43,452 bases of DNA from Accumulibacter sp. (GTDB lineage: Bacteria > Pseudomonadota > Gammaproteobacteria > Burkholderiales > Rhodocyclaceae), in contig JAITGN010000129.1 in the NCBI GenBank assembly GCA_031280565.1, positions 1-43,452 of the forward strand. The letters are read 5' to 3'. The first letter of the stretch is position 1. Each line of letters starts with the position of its first letter. Position numbers and translations under genes: made by a program. The notes below the pieces were generated by a model. The model did not search any database and was not told the DNA's origin. It worked only from the letters and a program-made list of their open reading frames with translations. Below are positions 18,245 through 28,000 of the stretch, piece after piece.

Positions 18245-19090
18245 CTACAGCCACGAGCCGAAAGGCGACAGCCAAATCAGCGCAACAAGCGGCAGCACCG
18301 ATGTCAGACTGTCGATCCGGTCGAGCACTCCTCCATGCCCAGGAAGAAGACGGCTGCTGTCCTTGATGCCCGCCTGACGCTTCAACATCGATTCGAACAA
18401 ATCGCCGACAACGCTGAAGAGCGCCAGAAAAATCAGCGAGAACAATAACAGCATGGGTTGAAGGGTCACCGATTCCGGGAATTTCGCCTGAAGAACAAAG
18501 CCATAAACAACGACGGCAAGCACGCCGCCGCACACACCTTCCCAGGTTTTTCCGGGACTGATCGCCGGCGCCAGTTTGTGCCGCCCCAAAAGACGCCCAA
18601 AAAAGTACCCCCCGATATCCGCGAGCCAGACAACTGCCATAATGGCAAGCAAAAACCAGGCGCCCAGCCGCTTCAACTGAATCAGCGCCAGCCAGGTCGG
18701 AAGAATAAGCAGCATTCCCGTCGCCATGCCCGCAACGGTTTTTCTCAGCGGCCAGCGGCGCTTCATCCAAAAGGGGACACATAAAAACCAGAAAAAACAC
18801 GCTGGAATATAAAAATAACGCCCAAGCCCCCAGGCCGCTCCGGAAAAATTCGCATCAAACCCCATGGACGACGGAAACGCAAAGACGAGTACCGCACAAA
18901 TCAGCGACATAACGACACCAAAGCTGATCCGCATACAGGAGGAGATCGCCATCAACCCGCCCCACTCCCAGGCGGCAAGCGCGGCAAGCAACGTGACAAA
19001 ACATGCCCAGCCGAGCGGCGGCAATCCAAACAGCGCGTAAACGAAAACCGACAGAAGAACGACAGCGGTAAACACCCGCGCCTTAAGCAT
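18245..19090 (-). CDS. cdsA: Phosphatidate cytidylyltransferase
   Basis: CdsA makes CDP-diacylglycerol from phosphatidic acid and CTP in the inner membrane, the branch point of phospholipid synthesis. The 281-residue protein is mostly membrane segments (about seven or eight). The family signature is complete near the C-terminus: [20 protein letters not shown] followed by [22 protein letters not shown] is the other conserved block. It overlaps the uppS stop by 8 nt. Confidence 0.97.
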   Translation of the reverse strand: MLKARVFTAVVLLSVFVYALFGLPPLGWACFVTLLAALAAWEWGGLMAISSCMRISFGVVMSLICAVLVFAFPSSMGFDANFSGAAWGLGRYFYIPACFFWFLCVPFWMKRRWPLRKTVAGMATGMLLILPTWLALIQLKRLGAWFLLAIMAVVWLADIGGYFFGRLLGRHKLAPAISPGKTWEGVCGGVLAVVVYGFVLQAKFPESVTLQPMLLLFSLIFLALFSVVGDLFESMLKRQAGIKDSSRLLPGHGGVLDRIDSLTSVLPLVALIWLSPFGSWL

Positions 19091-19910
19091 CGAGCTTCAC
19101 TTCCTGAAGAGGTTTTTCGGGAGAGCGATTCGCGGCCTCGACAGATAACGGCGGCAGAAAGTTTGCCGCCAGCTGTTCGCTGGTCCGACCGAAACGGCGT
19201 TCGCGCCGGCGGTACGAGTCAATAGCCCGATCGAACGCAGCTTGGTCGAATTCCGGCCAAAGCGTATCGGTAAAATAGAACTCCGCATAGGCCAATTGCC
19301 ACAGAAGGAAGTTACTGACACGCTCCTCGCCCCCGGTCCGGATGAAAAGATCGGGTTCCGGAGCATAATTGACCGCAAGATAAGGCGTCAAATCGGCCTC
19401 GGTCCATTTTCCAAGCCTATCCGGATGATCAAGCGCCATTCTGTTGACCGCCTGCAGAATATCCCAGCGTCCTCCGTAATTGACGGCGACTGTCAACGTA
19501 AGTTTGTCATTACCGGCAGTCTGTTGTTCCGCGGCCGCAATCAGCCCGCGGAAATTCGCGTCAAAACATGAAAGGTCGCCGATAATTTTCAGACGCACTC
19601 CATTGCGATCCAGTTTTGAAACCTCGCTTTGAAGCGCTCTGGAAAACAGTTGCATCAAAAGGGCAACTTCCTCCTGTGGACGCCGCCAGTTTTCCGAACT
19701 GAACGCGAAAAGCGTCAGAAATCCGATTCCACGCTCAAGACAATGCCGGACGATGCCGCGAACCGTTTCGACGCCACGATGATGCCCCGCCAGACGGGGC
19801 AACAAACGTTTTTTCGCCCACCGGCCATTGCCATCCATGATAATGGCGACATGGCCGGGCACATCTGTCGTTTCTGGAACTTCACGCGTCGAGCTTTTAA
19901 AGAATGTCAT
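19083..19910 (-). CDS. uppS: Undecaprenyl diphosphate synthase
   Basis: UppS extends farnesyl diphosphate with isopentenyl diphosphate to C55 undecaprenyl diphosphate, the carrier for peptidoglycan and O-antigen precursors. The 275-residue protein has the [20 protein letters not shown] motif with the catalytic Asp, then [22 protein letters not shown], and the substrate-binding end [20 protein letters not shown]. About 25 residues precede the conserved block and a 30-residue tail follows; both are somewhat longer than in E. coli. The gap to frr is 9 nt. Confidence 0.97.
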   Translation of the reverse strand: MTFFKSSTREVPETTDVPGHVAIIMDGNGRWAKKRLLPRLAGHHRGVETVRGIVRHCLERGIGFLTLFAFSSENWRRPQEEVALLMQLFSRALQSEVSKLDRNGVRLKIIGDLSCFDANFRGLIAAAEQQTAGNDKLTLTVAVNYGGRWDILQAVNRMALDHPDRLGKWTEADLTPYLAVNYAPEPDLFIRTGGEERVSNFLLWQLAYAEFYFTDTLWPEFDQAAFDRAIDSYRRRERRFGRTSEQLAANFLPPLSVEAANRSPEKPLQEVKLDA

Positions 19911-19919
19911 TGGAAAAAA

Positions 19920-20480
19920 TCAAACCGCCATTATTTCGGATTCCTTCTGGGCGGCCAATTTGTCGACTTCCGCGACATACCGGTCTGTCAATTTCTGGAT
20001 ATCGTCTTGCGCGCGCCGCTCTTCGTCTTCCGAACACTCTTTTTTCTTGAGGATATCCTTCAGCGTCGAATTGGCATCCCGCCGCAGATTACGCAAAGCA
20101 ACCCGCGCATTTTCGCATTCATGTTTGACTACCTTGGTCAAATCACGCCGGCGCTCTTCCGTCAATGGGGGCATTGGAACACGGATGATCTCTCCCTGTG
20201 CCGCTGGATTCAGGCCCAGATCGGAGTCACGGATGGCTTTTTCTATCTTGGCCGACATCCCCTTTTCCCAAGCCTGTACACCAATCGTCCGGGAATCAAG
20301 CAAAGTCACACCGGATACCGTGTTGATCGGAACCATCGAACCGTAATATTCCACCTGCACGTGATCAAGCAGGCCAATATGCGCGCGACCGGTACGAATT
20401 TTCACAAGATCGGCTTTAAGCGCCTCAATCGATCTTTGCATCTTGTGTTCGGCTGTTTTTTTCGTCTCGGCAATCGGCAT
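19920..20480 (-). CDS. frr: Ribosome recycling factor
   Basis: RRF splits post-termination ribosomes with EF-G. The 186 residues are the normal length. The long helical domain is visible ([20 protein letters not shown], then [20 protein letters not shown]) with the small domain in the middle ([20 protein letters not shown]). The conserved [20 protein letters not shown] helix and the C-terminal [20 protein letters not shown] are intact. It lies 18 nt downstream of pyrH, the usual neighbour. Confidence 0.97.
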   Translation of the reverse strand: MPIAETKKTAEHKMQRSIEALKADLVKIRTGRAHIGLLDHVQVEYYGSMVPINTVSGVTLLDSRTIGVQAWEKGMSAKIEKAIRDSDLGLNPAAQGEIIRVPMPPLTEERRRDLTKVVKHECENARVALRNLRRDANSTLKDILKKKECSEDEERRAQDDIQKLTDRYVAEVDKLAAQKESEIMAV

Positions 20481-20498
20481 GAGAATGTCCTCCAGAAA

Positions 20499-21224
20499 TC
20501 AGCAATACACCAGCGTTCCTTCATTCTCACCGAGCGCGACGCGCCGAAGCGCGCCCTGCTTGAAGATTGAAAAAACATTGATCGGAAGGCGTTGATCCCG
20601 GCAAAGCGCAAAGGCAGTCGCGTCCAGAACGGCGAGATTGCGGGAAATAGCCTCGTTAAAACTGATCCGGTTGTAGCGGGTAGCCATTGGGTCCTTTTTC
20701 GGATCATCGGAATAAATTCCATCGACTTTCGTCGCCTTGAGGACAATCTCGGCGCCGATTTCGGCGCCGCGCAAGGCGGCCGCGGTATCCGTCGTAAAAA
20801 AAGGATTGCCCGTGCCGCCTGCAAAAATGACCGTTTTCCCTTGCTCCAGCGCTCGGATGGCGCGGCCGCGAATATAAGGCTCGACGACCTGCTCAATGTT
20901 CAGCGCGGACTGAACGATGGCCTTCATCCCCGCTGTGCGCATCGCATCCTGAAGGGCCAGACCGTTCATCACGGTCGCCAGCATGCCCATGTAATCGGCC
21001 TGCGCCCGGTCCATTCCGGTCGCCGCCGGCGCGACGCCCCGAAAGATGTTCCCGCCGCCAATGACGATGCCCACCTGAATGCCAAGATCGACGATGCTTT
21101 TGACTTCACCAACGATCTCCGAAATCGTCTGGCGATTAATTCCATAAGCATCCTCCCCCATCAGGGCTTCGCCTGACAGTTTCAGAAGAATGCGCCGGAA
21201 CCGGGGGAGCGGATTTTCGCTCAT
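20499..21224 (-). CDS. pyrH: Uridylate kinase
   Basis: PyrH phosphorylates UMP to UDP. It belongs to the amino-acid kinase fold rather than the P-loop kinases. The 241-residue protein has [20 protein letters not shown] at the N-terminus, the [20 protein letters not shown] loop, [20 protein letters not shown], and [20 protein letters not shown], all conserved. The start overlaps the tsf stop by 4 nt. The enzyme is usually controlled by GTP and UTP. Confidence 0.98.
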   Translation of the reverse strand: MSENPLPRFRRILLKLSGEALMGEDAYGINRQTISEIVGEVKSIVDLGIQVGIVIGGGNIFRGVAPAATGMDRAQADYMGMLATVMNGLALQDAMRTAGMKAIVQSALNIEQVVEPYIRGRAIRALEQGKTVIFAGGTGNPFFTTDTAAALRGAEIGAEIVLKATKVDGIYSDDPKKDPMATRYNRISFNEAISRNLAVLDATAFALCRDQRLPINVFSIFKQGALRRVALGENEGTLVYC

Positions 21225-22135
21225 GAAACTGTCTTGTCCAGATTGCTTTTCGCCGCGGCGGCCTGCGCGGCGACTTCCGCCGCGAAATCGTCCGCGCGTT
21301 TCTCGATCCCCTCGCCGACGACGTACAACCAGAACCCGGCGACGGAAGCGCCTCTTGACTTCAGCAATTGCCCGACAGTCTGCTTTCCGTCCTCAGCCTT
21401 GACAAAAACCTGCCCGAGCAAGGTCATTTCCTTGATGAACTTCTGGACGGAACCTTCGACGATTTTTTCGATCATATTTTCCGGCTTGCCCGCCTCTCTG
21501 GCTTTCTCGGCCGCCACGCGCCGCTCGCTCTCGATCAATTCGACCGGAATTCCATCGGCATCGAGTGATTTCGGCCTGGACGCCGCAATATGCATCGCCA
21601 GGTCTTTACCGAGCGACGCATCACCGCCGACGATATCCACAAGCGCCCCGATCTTCGCGCCGCCGTGGATGTAGGATACGAGTGTTCCTTTGGCTTCAAC
21701 GCGCGCGAAACGGCGCAGCGTGATGTTTTCGCCAATTTTTCCCACCAGGGACGCGCGGCTTGATTCGACGGTACCGTCACCCAATGGCAGCGCGGACAAC
21801 CCCGAAATATCCGCCGGCTTTTTCTCCATGATCAGTTCGCTTGCCCGCGCCACCAGCGCAAGAAAATCCTCGTTTTTGGCGACAAAATCGGTTTCACAGT
21901 TCACTTCAAGCAAAGCAGCCGTCCTGGCATCGCCGGAAATCGTGACGGCGACAACGCCTTCAGCCGTAATTCTCGCAGCCGCTTTACTGGCCCTGGATCC
22001 CAGCTTGATCCGCAGAACCTCTTCCGCCTTGGCAATATCGCCCCCCGCTTCGGTCAACGCCTTCTTGCACTCCATCATCGGCGCATCGGTTCGTTCACGT
22101 AATTCCTTAACCAGACTTGCGGTAATCTCCGCCAT
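21221..22135 (-). CDS. tsf: Elongation factor Ts
   Basis: EF-Ts is the guanine nucleotide exchange factor of EF-Tu. The 304-residue protein has the N-terminal UBA-like domain ([20 protein letters not shown] followed by [17 protein letters not shown]), the core domain with the [17 protein letters not shown] motif, and the dimerisation part with [20 protein letters not shown]. The short C-terminal module is present and the end ([20 protein letters not shown]) is Ala-rich. It follows rpsB after 93 nt; this gap carries no obvious terminator. Confidence 0.98.
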   Translation of the reverse strand: MAEITASLVKELRERTDAPMMECKKALTEAGGDIAKAEEVLRIKLGSRASKAAARITAEGVVAVTISGDARTAALLEVNCETDFVAKNEDFLALVARASELIMEKKPADISGLSALPLGDGTVESSRASLVGKIGENITLRRFARVEAKGTLVSYIHGGAKIGALVDIVGGDASLGKDLAMHIAASRPKSLDADGIPVELIESERRVAAEKAREAGKPENMIEKIVEGSVQKFIKEMTLLGQVFVKAEDGKQTVGQLLKSRGASVAGFWLYVVGEGIEKRADDFAAEVAAQAAAAKSNLDKTVS

Positions 22136-22228
22136 CGTTTTTCTCCATTCCTGTTTCTATAAAACGGTCTCCAAACCGCTCCACATAGTCCTTTTCAGCC
22201 GGACGCACCATCGCGCCCGGCGCGCCTG

Positions 22229-22966
22229 TCAGGCGATTTCCTCGACAAACTCATCCCCGGCAATCGTTTCGACAAGTTCCTCGACAAACTGGCTGCGCCC
22301 TTCGAGAATCGCGTCGGCGGCACCGCGGGCATACAGGCGGATCGCGCTTGAAGAATCATCATTCCCCGGAATCAAATAATCGATTCCTTCCGGAGAGTGA
22401 TTGGTATCGACCACGGCGATGACCGGGATACCCAGTTTGTTCGCTTCGGTTACCGCGATCCGGTGATAGCCGACATCCACGACGAACAGCGCGTCGGGCA
22501 AAATATTCATTTCCTTGATACCGCCAATCGATTTTTGCAGCTTCTCAAGTTCGCGCTGCATATGCAACGCTTCCTTTTTGGGCAACTTCTCGATAGAGCC
22601 GTCGTCCCGCATGGCTTCCATTTCCTTGAGGCGTTTGATCGATTGACGGATTGTCTTGAAATTGGTCAACATCCCCCCCAGCCAGCGCTGATCGACATAG
22701 GGCGATCCGGCGCGCGCCGCCTCTTCGGCGATGATTTCCCGAGCCTGACGCTTGGTAGCGACAAACAATACCGTCCCTTTACCGGATGCCAGCTTACGGA
22801 CAAACGCCATCGCCTCGTTGTACTTGACGAGCGTTTTTTCGAGGTTGACGATATGGATTTTGCTGCGCGAACCGAAAATGTACGGGGCCATTCTGGGGTT
22901 CCAGAAGCGGGTCTGATGGCCAAAATGGACACCGGCTTCCAGCATTTGACGCATGGTTACGGACAT
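22229..22966 (-). CDS. rpsB: 30S ribosomal protein S2
   Basis: S2 binds late in 30S assembly and holds S1. I set the start at ATG 22966 ([20 protein letters not shown]), behind AAAGGA, giving 245 residues; the open frame extends upstream to 23023 but the extra part has no homology. The conserved [46 protein letters not shown] and [20 protein letters not shown] blocks are intact, and the C-terminus ends in an acidic stretch. It is the first gene of the long minus-strand cluster. Its untranslated leader is structured (see 22997-23050) and may serve autoregulation. Confidence 0.98.
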   Translation of the reverse strand: MSVTMRQMLEAGVHFGHQTRFWNPRMAPYIFGSRSKIHIVNLEKTLVKYNEAMAFVRKLASGKGTVLFVATKRQAREIIAEEAARAGSPYVDQRWLGGMLTNFKTIRQSIKRLKEMEAMRDDGSIEKLPKKEALHMQRELEKLQKSIGGIKEMNILPDALFVVDVGYHRIAVTEANKLGIPVIAVVDTNHSPEGIDYLIPGNDDSSSAIRLYARGAADAILEGRSQFVEELVETIAGDEFVEEIA

Positions 22967-22996
22967 ACAGTATTTTCCTTTCAGGGTTAAAACCAC

Positions 22997-23050
22997 CATT
23001 CGCCGAACTACGTCCGCCGACAACGGCGGACACCCTTGAACAGGCGAATG
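22997..23050 (-). promoter_or_regulatory. Nested stem-loops in the rpsB leader
   Basis: An outer 8-bp pairing (CATTCGCC 22997-23004 with GGCGAATG 23043-23050) encloses an inner perfect 8-bp hairpin (GTCCGCCG 23012-23019 with CGGCGGAC 23024-23031, loop ACAA on the plus strand). The structure lies 30-85 nt upstream of the rpsB start. S2 is known to regulate rpsB-tsf through its leader in E. coli; equivalence here is inference. Confidence 0.45.
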
Positions 23051-23113
23051 TGCGTAATTGGCGCGCCGTCACCGGCATGCCCATCTTCAGGCGGATGCCT
23101 GAAAAACTTTTGG

Positions 23114-23119
23114 ATTATA
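23114..23119 (-). promoter_or_regulatory. Possible -10 box of rpsB
   Basis: TATAAT on the minus strand lies about 147 nt upstream of the rpsB start, which would give a leader of about 140 nt. No convincing -35 element was found at the usual spacing. Confidence 0.35.
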
Positions 23120-23324
23120 CCTGAACTTCTCTCGCACCGCGATGTTCCACCGTCGAATCGGCACCGCTCCCGCGGTATCCCGCAGCGGGTTTTCACGGCA
23201 AACCGAAAGAAAACCACGCGGACATTTGGCTGCGTACCCCGGCAAAACGAACGCGATGATTTCTCACCGCCAATATTAGATGCTAATATCGAAGCAGTCT
23301 CTCTTACCGGAACGGAACCCTTTC

Positions 23325-24653
23325 ATGAGCAAGCAACACGTAGTCATTATCGGCACAGGCGTTATTGGCTCGTCAATCGCCATCGAAGCCTTGCGCGGCG
23401 GTTTCAATGTCACTCTCATCGACGCCGAAGCGCCCGGCGGCGCTCAGGCTGCGGGCCACGTCGGCAACAGTGTTCTTTCCGCGCATTTGGCCCTCCCCAC
23501 CGCCCTGCCAGGGAAAATCTTCAAATCCTCATGGATGACGGATCCGTTGCCGCCCTCCCCGCACGGATGCGCCTGCGCGCGGTTTACGAATTGGCTGAGG
23601 GATCCTCTCAAACCTTTTTCGTTGCGTCCGGATCGTTTCCCGCAGGCTCTGCCCTGGCTCTGCCGTTACATCTTGAGCGGCCTGAGCTGGGAAAAGGCCG
23701 CAAAAATCACGGCGAATCTGTATCCTCTGCTCAAAGACTCGGCCAAATTGCACAAATGCCTCGCGCAAGAAGCGGGCGTGCCGCGCCTGATCGAGCAAAA
23801 TGGCGCGCTGGCGGTTTTCTCGTCCCGAACACATTTCACCTCCGACCCGCAAGGCTGGACGATCCGCCGTCAGGCCGGGATTGAATGGAAAGACCTCGAA
23901 AACCAGGACTTGCGCGGTGAAGAGCCTGATCTCTCCCCGGAATTCCAGTTTGCCGTCCTGATCGACGACGCCGGAAATTGCCTGGATCCGGGCGCATATT
24001 CAAAGGCGTTGGCGCAACACGCGATCGCAAGCGGCGCCGTATTCCGCCAAACGACCGCAACCGCTTTACGCATAGAAGCCGGAGTCGTAAAGGGCGTCTA
24101 TACACGAAGCGGCGAAATCCCATGCGATAAAGCCGTCATTGCCGCCGGCGCTTCTTCACGTGCGCTGGCGCGCCGGCTTGGCGACTGTGTTTCGCTCGAA
24201 ACCGAGCGCAGCTATCTTATCGAGGTTTCCGGCGTTTCAGCGGGGCCGCGCCGTCCGCTGTTTTTCGATGACCGCAATATTACCGTCTCAAGGACGGAAA
24301 ATGGCGTGCGCATTACAGGCCAGACGGAAATCGACACGCTCGACGCGCCACCCAACTGGAAACAGGCCGACCTCCTGCTGCCGGTTCTGCGCGAGATATT
24401 ACCTGGCTTGCCTCCCGATATTCCGGAAGGAAACATCGGAAGAGGGATGAGCGCGCGGCCCCTGACGCCGGACGGCCTTCCCTGCCTTGGATATGCCTCC
24501 GCAAGCCGCGATGCGATTCACGCATTCGGCCACGGCCGCGCAGGATTCGCCGCATCGGCGCGAACCGCGCGCCTTGTATGCCAGCTTCTGAACAACGGGG
24601 AACCGGAAACCGACATCCGACCTTACGTACCCAACCGCTTCAATTTACTTTAA
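23325..24653 (+). CDS. DadA-like FAD-dependent amino-acid oxidoreductase
   Basis: The 442-residue protein belongs to the DAO family of FAD oxidoreductases, close to the small subunit of D-amino acid dehydrogenase (DadA). The N-terminal dinucleotide fold is VVIIGTGVIGSSIAIEALRG, followed by the acidic end of the second strand (TLIDAE) and GGAQAAGHVGNS. The C-terminal FAD segment GRGMSARPLTPDGLPCLGYA and GHGRAGFAAS are conserved. Residues about 60-100 (FKSSWMTDPLPPSPHGCACA and on) look longer and more divergent than in DadA, before RFPQALPWLCRYI rejoins the family. I chose ATG 23325; an upstream ATG at 23280 lacks homology. The true substrate cannot be read from sequence. It is divergent from rpsB. 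Confidence 0.85.
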   Translation: MSKQHVVIIGTGVIGSSIAIEALRGGFNVTLIDAEAPGGAQAAGHVGNSVLSAHLALPTALPGKIFKSSWMTDPLPPSPHGCACARFTNWLRDPLKPFSLRPDRFPQALPWLCRYILSGLSWEKAAKITANLYPLLKDSAKLHKCLAQEAGVPRLIEQNGALAVFSSRTHFTSDPQGWTIRRQAGIEWKDLENQDLRGEEPDLSPEFQFAVLIDDAGNCLDPGAYSKALAQHAIASGAVFRQTTATALRIEAGVVKGVYTRSGEIPCDKAVIAAGASSRALARRLGDCVSLETERSYLIEVSGVSAGPRRPLFFDDRNITVSRTENGVRITGQTEIDTLDAPPNWKQADLLLPVLREILPGLPPDIPEGNIGRGMSARPLTPDGLPCLGYASASRDAIHAFGHGRAGFAASARTARLVCQLLNNGEPETDIRPYVPNRFNLL

Positions 24654-24655
24654 AC

Positions 24656-24697
24656 TTGAAGAGATTTCCGGCAATATCGCATGATGGAAATCTTCAA
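24656..24697 (+). other. Stem-loop behind the DadA-like gene
   Basis: TTGAAGAGATTTCC (24656-24669) pairs with GGAAATCTTCAA (24686-24697) apart from a 2-nt bulge. No T-run follows, so it is not a canonical terminator. It could stabilise the 3' end of the transcript. Confidence 0.35.
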
Positions 24698-24738
24698 ATG
24701 AAAACATAAATCTGTCGTTCATCCGAAGCGAGATTTTT

Positions 24739-25980
24739 TTGAAGGAACCCACTCCGATTATTCGTCCGTTCGGCGGACTCAGGCCGCTCCCGGAGCGCGC
24801 GCCCGAGATTGTGGCCCCTCCCTATGATGTGCTTTCGGTAGAAGAAGCGCGCGATCTTGCCAAAGGAAAACCCAATTCATTCCTGCATATATCGCGCGCG
24901 GAGATCGATCTTCCGCCCGATATTCATCCCTACGCGCCCGAGGTCTACCACAAATCGGCGCAGAATTTCAGACGTATGATGGCCGGTGGCCTGCTGATCC
25001 GCGACAAAATACCATGCTATTACGCCTACCGGATGAGAAAAGGCTTGCGTGCCACCCAGATCGGACTGGTTGCCGTCCTGCCGGTTTCTGCTTATGACAA
25101 CGGTTATATTCGCCAGCACGAGCAGACGCGTCTGGACAAAGTCAATGACCGCATCCGCCAGATTGAGGCGCTCAATACGCAAACCAGCCCGGTTCTGCTT
25201 GCCCATCCGGACAACGACGATGCCGAATGCCTGGTTTCTCTGATCGCGTCCGGCGATCCGATTACCGACGTCATCAACGACGGCGTTCGCCATACGTTAT
25301 GGCAGACCATCGACCCGGAAATCATCACGCGTCTCAACACGGCCTTCGGTACGATGTCCGCGCTCTATATCGCTGACGGCCACCACCGCCTGGCGGCCGC
25401 CTCGCGCATCGCCGCGGCGCGGCGCGGCCACGGTGCGCCGCCATCCTCCGAATACTTTCTCGCCGTCATTTTTCCGGCCAACCAGATGCGTATCATGGAC
25501 TACAACCGCGTTGTCTGCGGCCTCAATGGCCTTTCGCCCGACGGCTTTCTCAAGGCGCTCGAAACATGTTGCGCCGTTGAGAAAATGCCGAAAGCAGCGT
25601 CGCCGGAAAAAGCGGGAATATTCTCCCTTTATCTTCCTGGACGCTGGTACCGCCTTGCCGTTCATCCCGGCCGCATTCCGGTGAACGATCCGGTACGCGG
25701 CCTTGATGTTTCCATGCTGTCGGATCTGATTCTCGCGCCGATTCTCGGCATCACCGACATGCGCCGCGACAGACGGATCGATTTTGTTGGTGGAGTCCGC
25801 GGCCTGAAAGAACTCGAAAACCGCGTCGACAGCGGCGAAATGGCAGCGGCTTTCGCGCTTTATCCAACATCGATTTCCACCCTGATGTCGGTTGCCGATG
25901 CGGGAGAAATCATGCCGCCGAAATCAACCTGGTTCGAGCCAAAACTCGTCGACGGCCTCGTTTCGCACGTGATGGACTGA
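24739..25980 (+). CDS. DUF1015 family protein
   Basis: The 413-residue protein matches the DUF1015 (SpoU-unrelated, uncharacterised) family. The opening IRPFGGLRPLPERAPEIVAP followed by PYDVLSVEEARDLA is the family's hallmark, as are YIRQHEQTRLDKVNDRIRQI, YIADGHHRLAAASR and ILGITDMRRDRRIDFVGG. Function is not established; the DGHHR motif suggests a catalytic or metal-binding site. The start is TTG 24739 after a run of seven T; no in-frame ATG lies close upstream and the ribosome binding site is weak. It lies 85 nt behind the DadA-like gene on the same strand, so the two may form a unit. Confidence 0.88.
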   Translation: MKEPTPIIRPFGGLRPLPERAPEIVAPPYDVLSVEEARDLAKGKPNSFLHISRAEIDLPPDIHPYAPEVYHKSAQNFRRMMAGGLLIRDKIPCYYAYRMRKGLRATQIGLVAVLPVSAYDNGYIRQHEQTRLDKVNDRIRQIEALNTQTSPVLLAHPDNDDAECLVSLIASGDPITDVINDGVRHTLWQTIDPEIITRLNTAFGTMSALYIADGHHRLAAASRIAAARRGHGAPPSSEYFLAVIFPANQMRIMDYNRVVCGLNGLSPDGFLKALETCCAVEKMPKAASPEKAGIFSLYLPGRWYRLAVHPGRIPVNDPVRGLDVSMLSDLILAPILGITDMRRDRRIDFVGGVRGLKELENRVDSGEMAAAFALYPTSISTLMSVADAGEIMPPKSTWFEPKLVDGLVSHVMD

Positions 25981-26134
25981 TCGAGACCAACAGAGGAGAG
26001 AAACGGCGGCCGATCTCGTTTAGCGGAACCGGAGTAACCCAAGGTCATTATATCGCCATGACAATCCATGAAAGGTTTGAGAATACAGGATATAAAATTG
26101 AAACAACAGAAAAACAAAGATATTGGAAAAACAA

Positions 26135-26272
26135 AAACTAACGTTTTTAAGCTATTTTATTAATTTCGACGAAGCGAAAAGAACAGAATTTAATCAATAA
26201 ACTCATAAATTATTACGTTTTCAACGCATTTTCTTCATTTCCTTATTGAAAATTGCTATAAAACGTTAGTTT
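26135..26272. mobile_element. MITE-like AT-rich element with 13-bp perfect terminal inverted repeats (family B)
   Basis: AAACTAACGTTTT (26135-26147) is matched in reverse by AAAACGTTAGTTT (26260-26272), and the similarity continues imperfectly for about 10 more bases inward. The 138-bp interior is AT-rich and has no coding frame. The left arm contains the family B motif. A related element lies at 41164-41278. No clear target duplication is visible. Confidence 0.5.
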
Positions 26273-26541
26273 ACAAGGGGGCATAGCTTCCCAGCTTCAA
26301 TCTGTCCGGGCGAGATATTTACCCTACCTGCCAGAACGGAAAGTAAAAAATACACGCCGCTTTTATGTTCCTCATCCAGACCAATGTCGTTTAAAAAAGC
26401 GTCAATGGAATGCGTGGAATGTAATTTGAAACGCAACGCTTTCCAGCAATATAAATTGAGCCTTTCTTTCAATCGCTGGCTGCAAGAAACGAGACAACAA
26501 AAAAAGCAGCAGGTTAACAGACAGATTGCCGTAATCACCAC
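26266..26541 (-). CDS. Possible small lipoprotein or membrane-anchored protein, 91 residues
   Basis: A GTG-initiated frame encodes a hydrophobic start (MVITAICLLTCCFFCCLVSC) that fits a signal peptide with an L-V-S-C lipobox, giving lipidation at Cys20. A soluble 70-residue part follows, with SIDAFLNDIGLDEEHKSG, VYFLLSVLAGRVNISP and a Pro-Leu-Val-Asn end. The pattern reads like a real protein, but I recognise no family and no ribosome binding site. Its stop codon lies inside the right terminal repeat of the MITE-like element (26135-26272), and its start lies just outside repeat family A copy 2. It may be a relic fixed between two mobile repeats. Confidence 0.4.
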   Translation of the reverse strand: MVITAICLLTCCFFCCLVSCSQRLKERLNLYCWKALRFKLHSTHSIDAFLNDIGLDEEHKSGVYFLLSVLAGRVNISPGQIEAGKLCPLVN

Positions 26542-26564
26542 AATCAGCGAAATGGAAGGGGACG

Positions 26565-26734
26565 GAGCAAGAAATTAGCGACAGCCCGGAAGGCGCTGTC
26601 GCTCTAACATCATTGGCAAGGGGTTTACATCCCCTTGCCAATGGCTACGGTCGAAACCCCGGCCTTCAGGCCGGGGTTCCAACCTCCGCACCGCCCTGAA
26701 GGGCGGGGTTTCAAACCGGAGTTGGTTTTACGAT
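26565..26734 (-). repeat. Repeat family A, copy 2 (inverted)
   Basis: Read on the minus strand this copy reproduces all four hairpins of copy 1. Hairpins 1, 2 and 4 are the same or nearly the same. Hairpin 3 (at 26630-26643 and around) has the stem CATTGGCAAGGGG/CCCCTTGCCAATG instead of CATTGGGGAGGGG/CCCCTCCCCAATG: two changed base pairs, both still paired. It ends with ACTCCGGTTTG and a short ATCGTAAAA flank shared with copy 3. Confidence 0.8.
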
Positions 26735-26908
26735 CAATTCCGGGTTAGAGGCCGTTTTTCAAGGATATTACGCGCGCAAGAAATCCACGGCGCATACGCG
26801 ATCGCTCTTTTCCGGGGTGGGACAAAGGCTCCACGCGGAACGTTCCGGATTTGCCGCGCGGCGCGAAAAGAGGGAACTCATTGGCATAATATATCACGAT
26901 GAAAAACG

Positions 26909-26940
26909 CGCCATTATGTCAATATGCCAATGCGTCAATA
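26909..26940 (+). repeat. Imperfect 16-nt tandem repeat at the cydB 3' end
   Basis: CGCCATTATGTCAATA and TGCCAATGCGTCAATA match at 12 of 16 positions. The second unit covers the last codons and stop of cydB. Confidence 0.4.
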
Positions 26941-27984
26941 CGCCTCTTCGGAAGCAAGGTATTCCGGAATGATTTTGAATGACAAAAGAGAGTACACCCA
27001 GGCCTGGTAGGCGATAACAACGGGGACGCAGATCAGAGCGACAACGAGCATGATCGTGAGCGTTACTTGCGAGGAGGCCGCGGAAGCGACCGTGATGCTT
27101 GCCGCCGCGCTGATACTCGAGGGAACCAGCGCCGGAAACATGCCGAAAACACCAAACAGGGTCACGCCCACGATAAAAACGGCGCTCGCCGTGAACGCGG
27201 AAACGAGGCGTCCTTTTTTCAGACAGAACGGCTGGGCGAGAAGCACCGTCACAGCCAGAAAGGGTACCGTCAAAAGCGCGGGCGTTTTGAAATAATTGTT
27301 GTAAAGCGGCGTGTAAACCCAGGTCAGCGCCAGGAAAAGCAGTGTCATGACAAGAAGCGCCGGCCAGAGCATGGAGGCGGTTTTCCGGGCTTTGTCATGC
27401 AACGCTCCTTCCGCGCGGATCGCCAGCCAGAGCGCTCCATGAAAAGCAAAAACGATTACAAAGAAAACCCCTCCGGCAATGCCATATAAATTCAACAGCG
27501 AGAGAATGCTTCCAAGATAGATTCCCCGTCCGTCGATTGGAATTCCCTTGAAAAGGTTGGCAAACGCCACGCCCAGCAGAAGCGCGGGCAGAAAGTTACC
27601 GAAAAAGTGGCATGTATCCCACGCTTTCCTCCAGCCGCGCGAATCGATCTTGTTCCGGAATTCGAAAGAAACAGCGCGAAAAATCAAGGCGAACAGCAAA
27701 ATCAGGAGCGGCGCGTAAAGCGCGCTGAACATGACGGCATAAGCCTTCGGAAAAGCGGCAAAAGTCACTCCTCCGGCGGTAATCAGCCAGACTTCGTTGC
27801 CATCCCAGAACGGGCCGGCGGCGTTGTAGACCATCCGCCGCTCATCGTCGTCCGCGGCCACCAGCGGAAGCAGGGTTCCAAGGCCGATGTCGAAACCGTC
27901 GAGAACGAAATAGATCGACCAAAGCAGACCCCAGAGAAAAAACCAGATAATTTGCAGATTCTCGTGACTCAGGATGTCTGACAT
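26935..27984 (-). CDS. cydB: Cytochrome bd ubiquinol oxidase subunit II
   Basis: CydB is the second core subunit of the cytochrome bd oxidase, a high-affinity terminal oxidase in the inner membrane. The 349-residue protein has about eight to nine membrane helices. The N-terminal IIWFFLWGLLWSIYFVLDGF followed by DIGLGTLLP, and FWDGNEVWLITAGGVTFAAF, are the family hallmarks. It starts 16 nt after cydA. I find no small CydX-like frame behind it: the downstream sequence carries only a direct repeat and inverted motifs. Confidence 0.97.
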   Translation of the reverse strand: MSDILSHENLQIIWFFLWGLLWSIYFVLDGFDIGLGTLLPLVAADDDERRMVYNAAGPFWDGNEVWLITAGGVTFAAFPKAYAVMFSALYAPLLILLFALIFRAVSFEFRNKIDSRGWRKAWDTCHFFGNFLPALLLGVAFANLFKGIPIDGRGIYLGSILSLLNLYGIAGGVFFVIVFAFHGALWLAIRAEGALHDKARKTASMLWPALLVMTLLFLALTWVYTPLYNNYFKTPALLTVPFLAVTVLLAQPFCLKKGRLVSAFTASAVFIVGVTLFGVFGMFPALVPSSISAAASITVASAASSQVTLTIMLVVALICVPVVIAYQAWVYSLLSFKIIPEYLASEEAY

Positions 27985-28000
27985 GCTTGTGTCCTCCCGA

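Noticed and set aside
18243-18800. N-terminal extension of dxr to 18800
   Set aside because: The extra 186 codons are antisense to cdsA and lie before the conserved MDIQNIVIFGSTG start.
26880-26934. cydX small subunit behind cydB
   Set aside because: No short frame with the expected single hydrophobic helix is present; the sequence is a direct repeat with inverted motifs.
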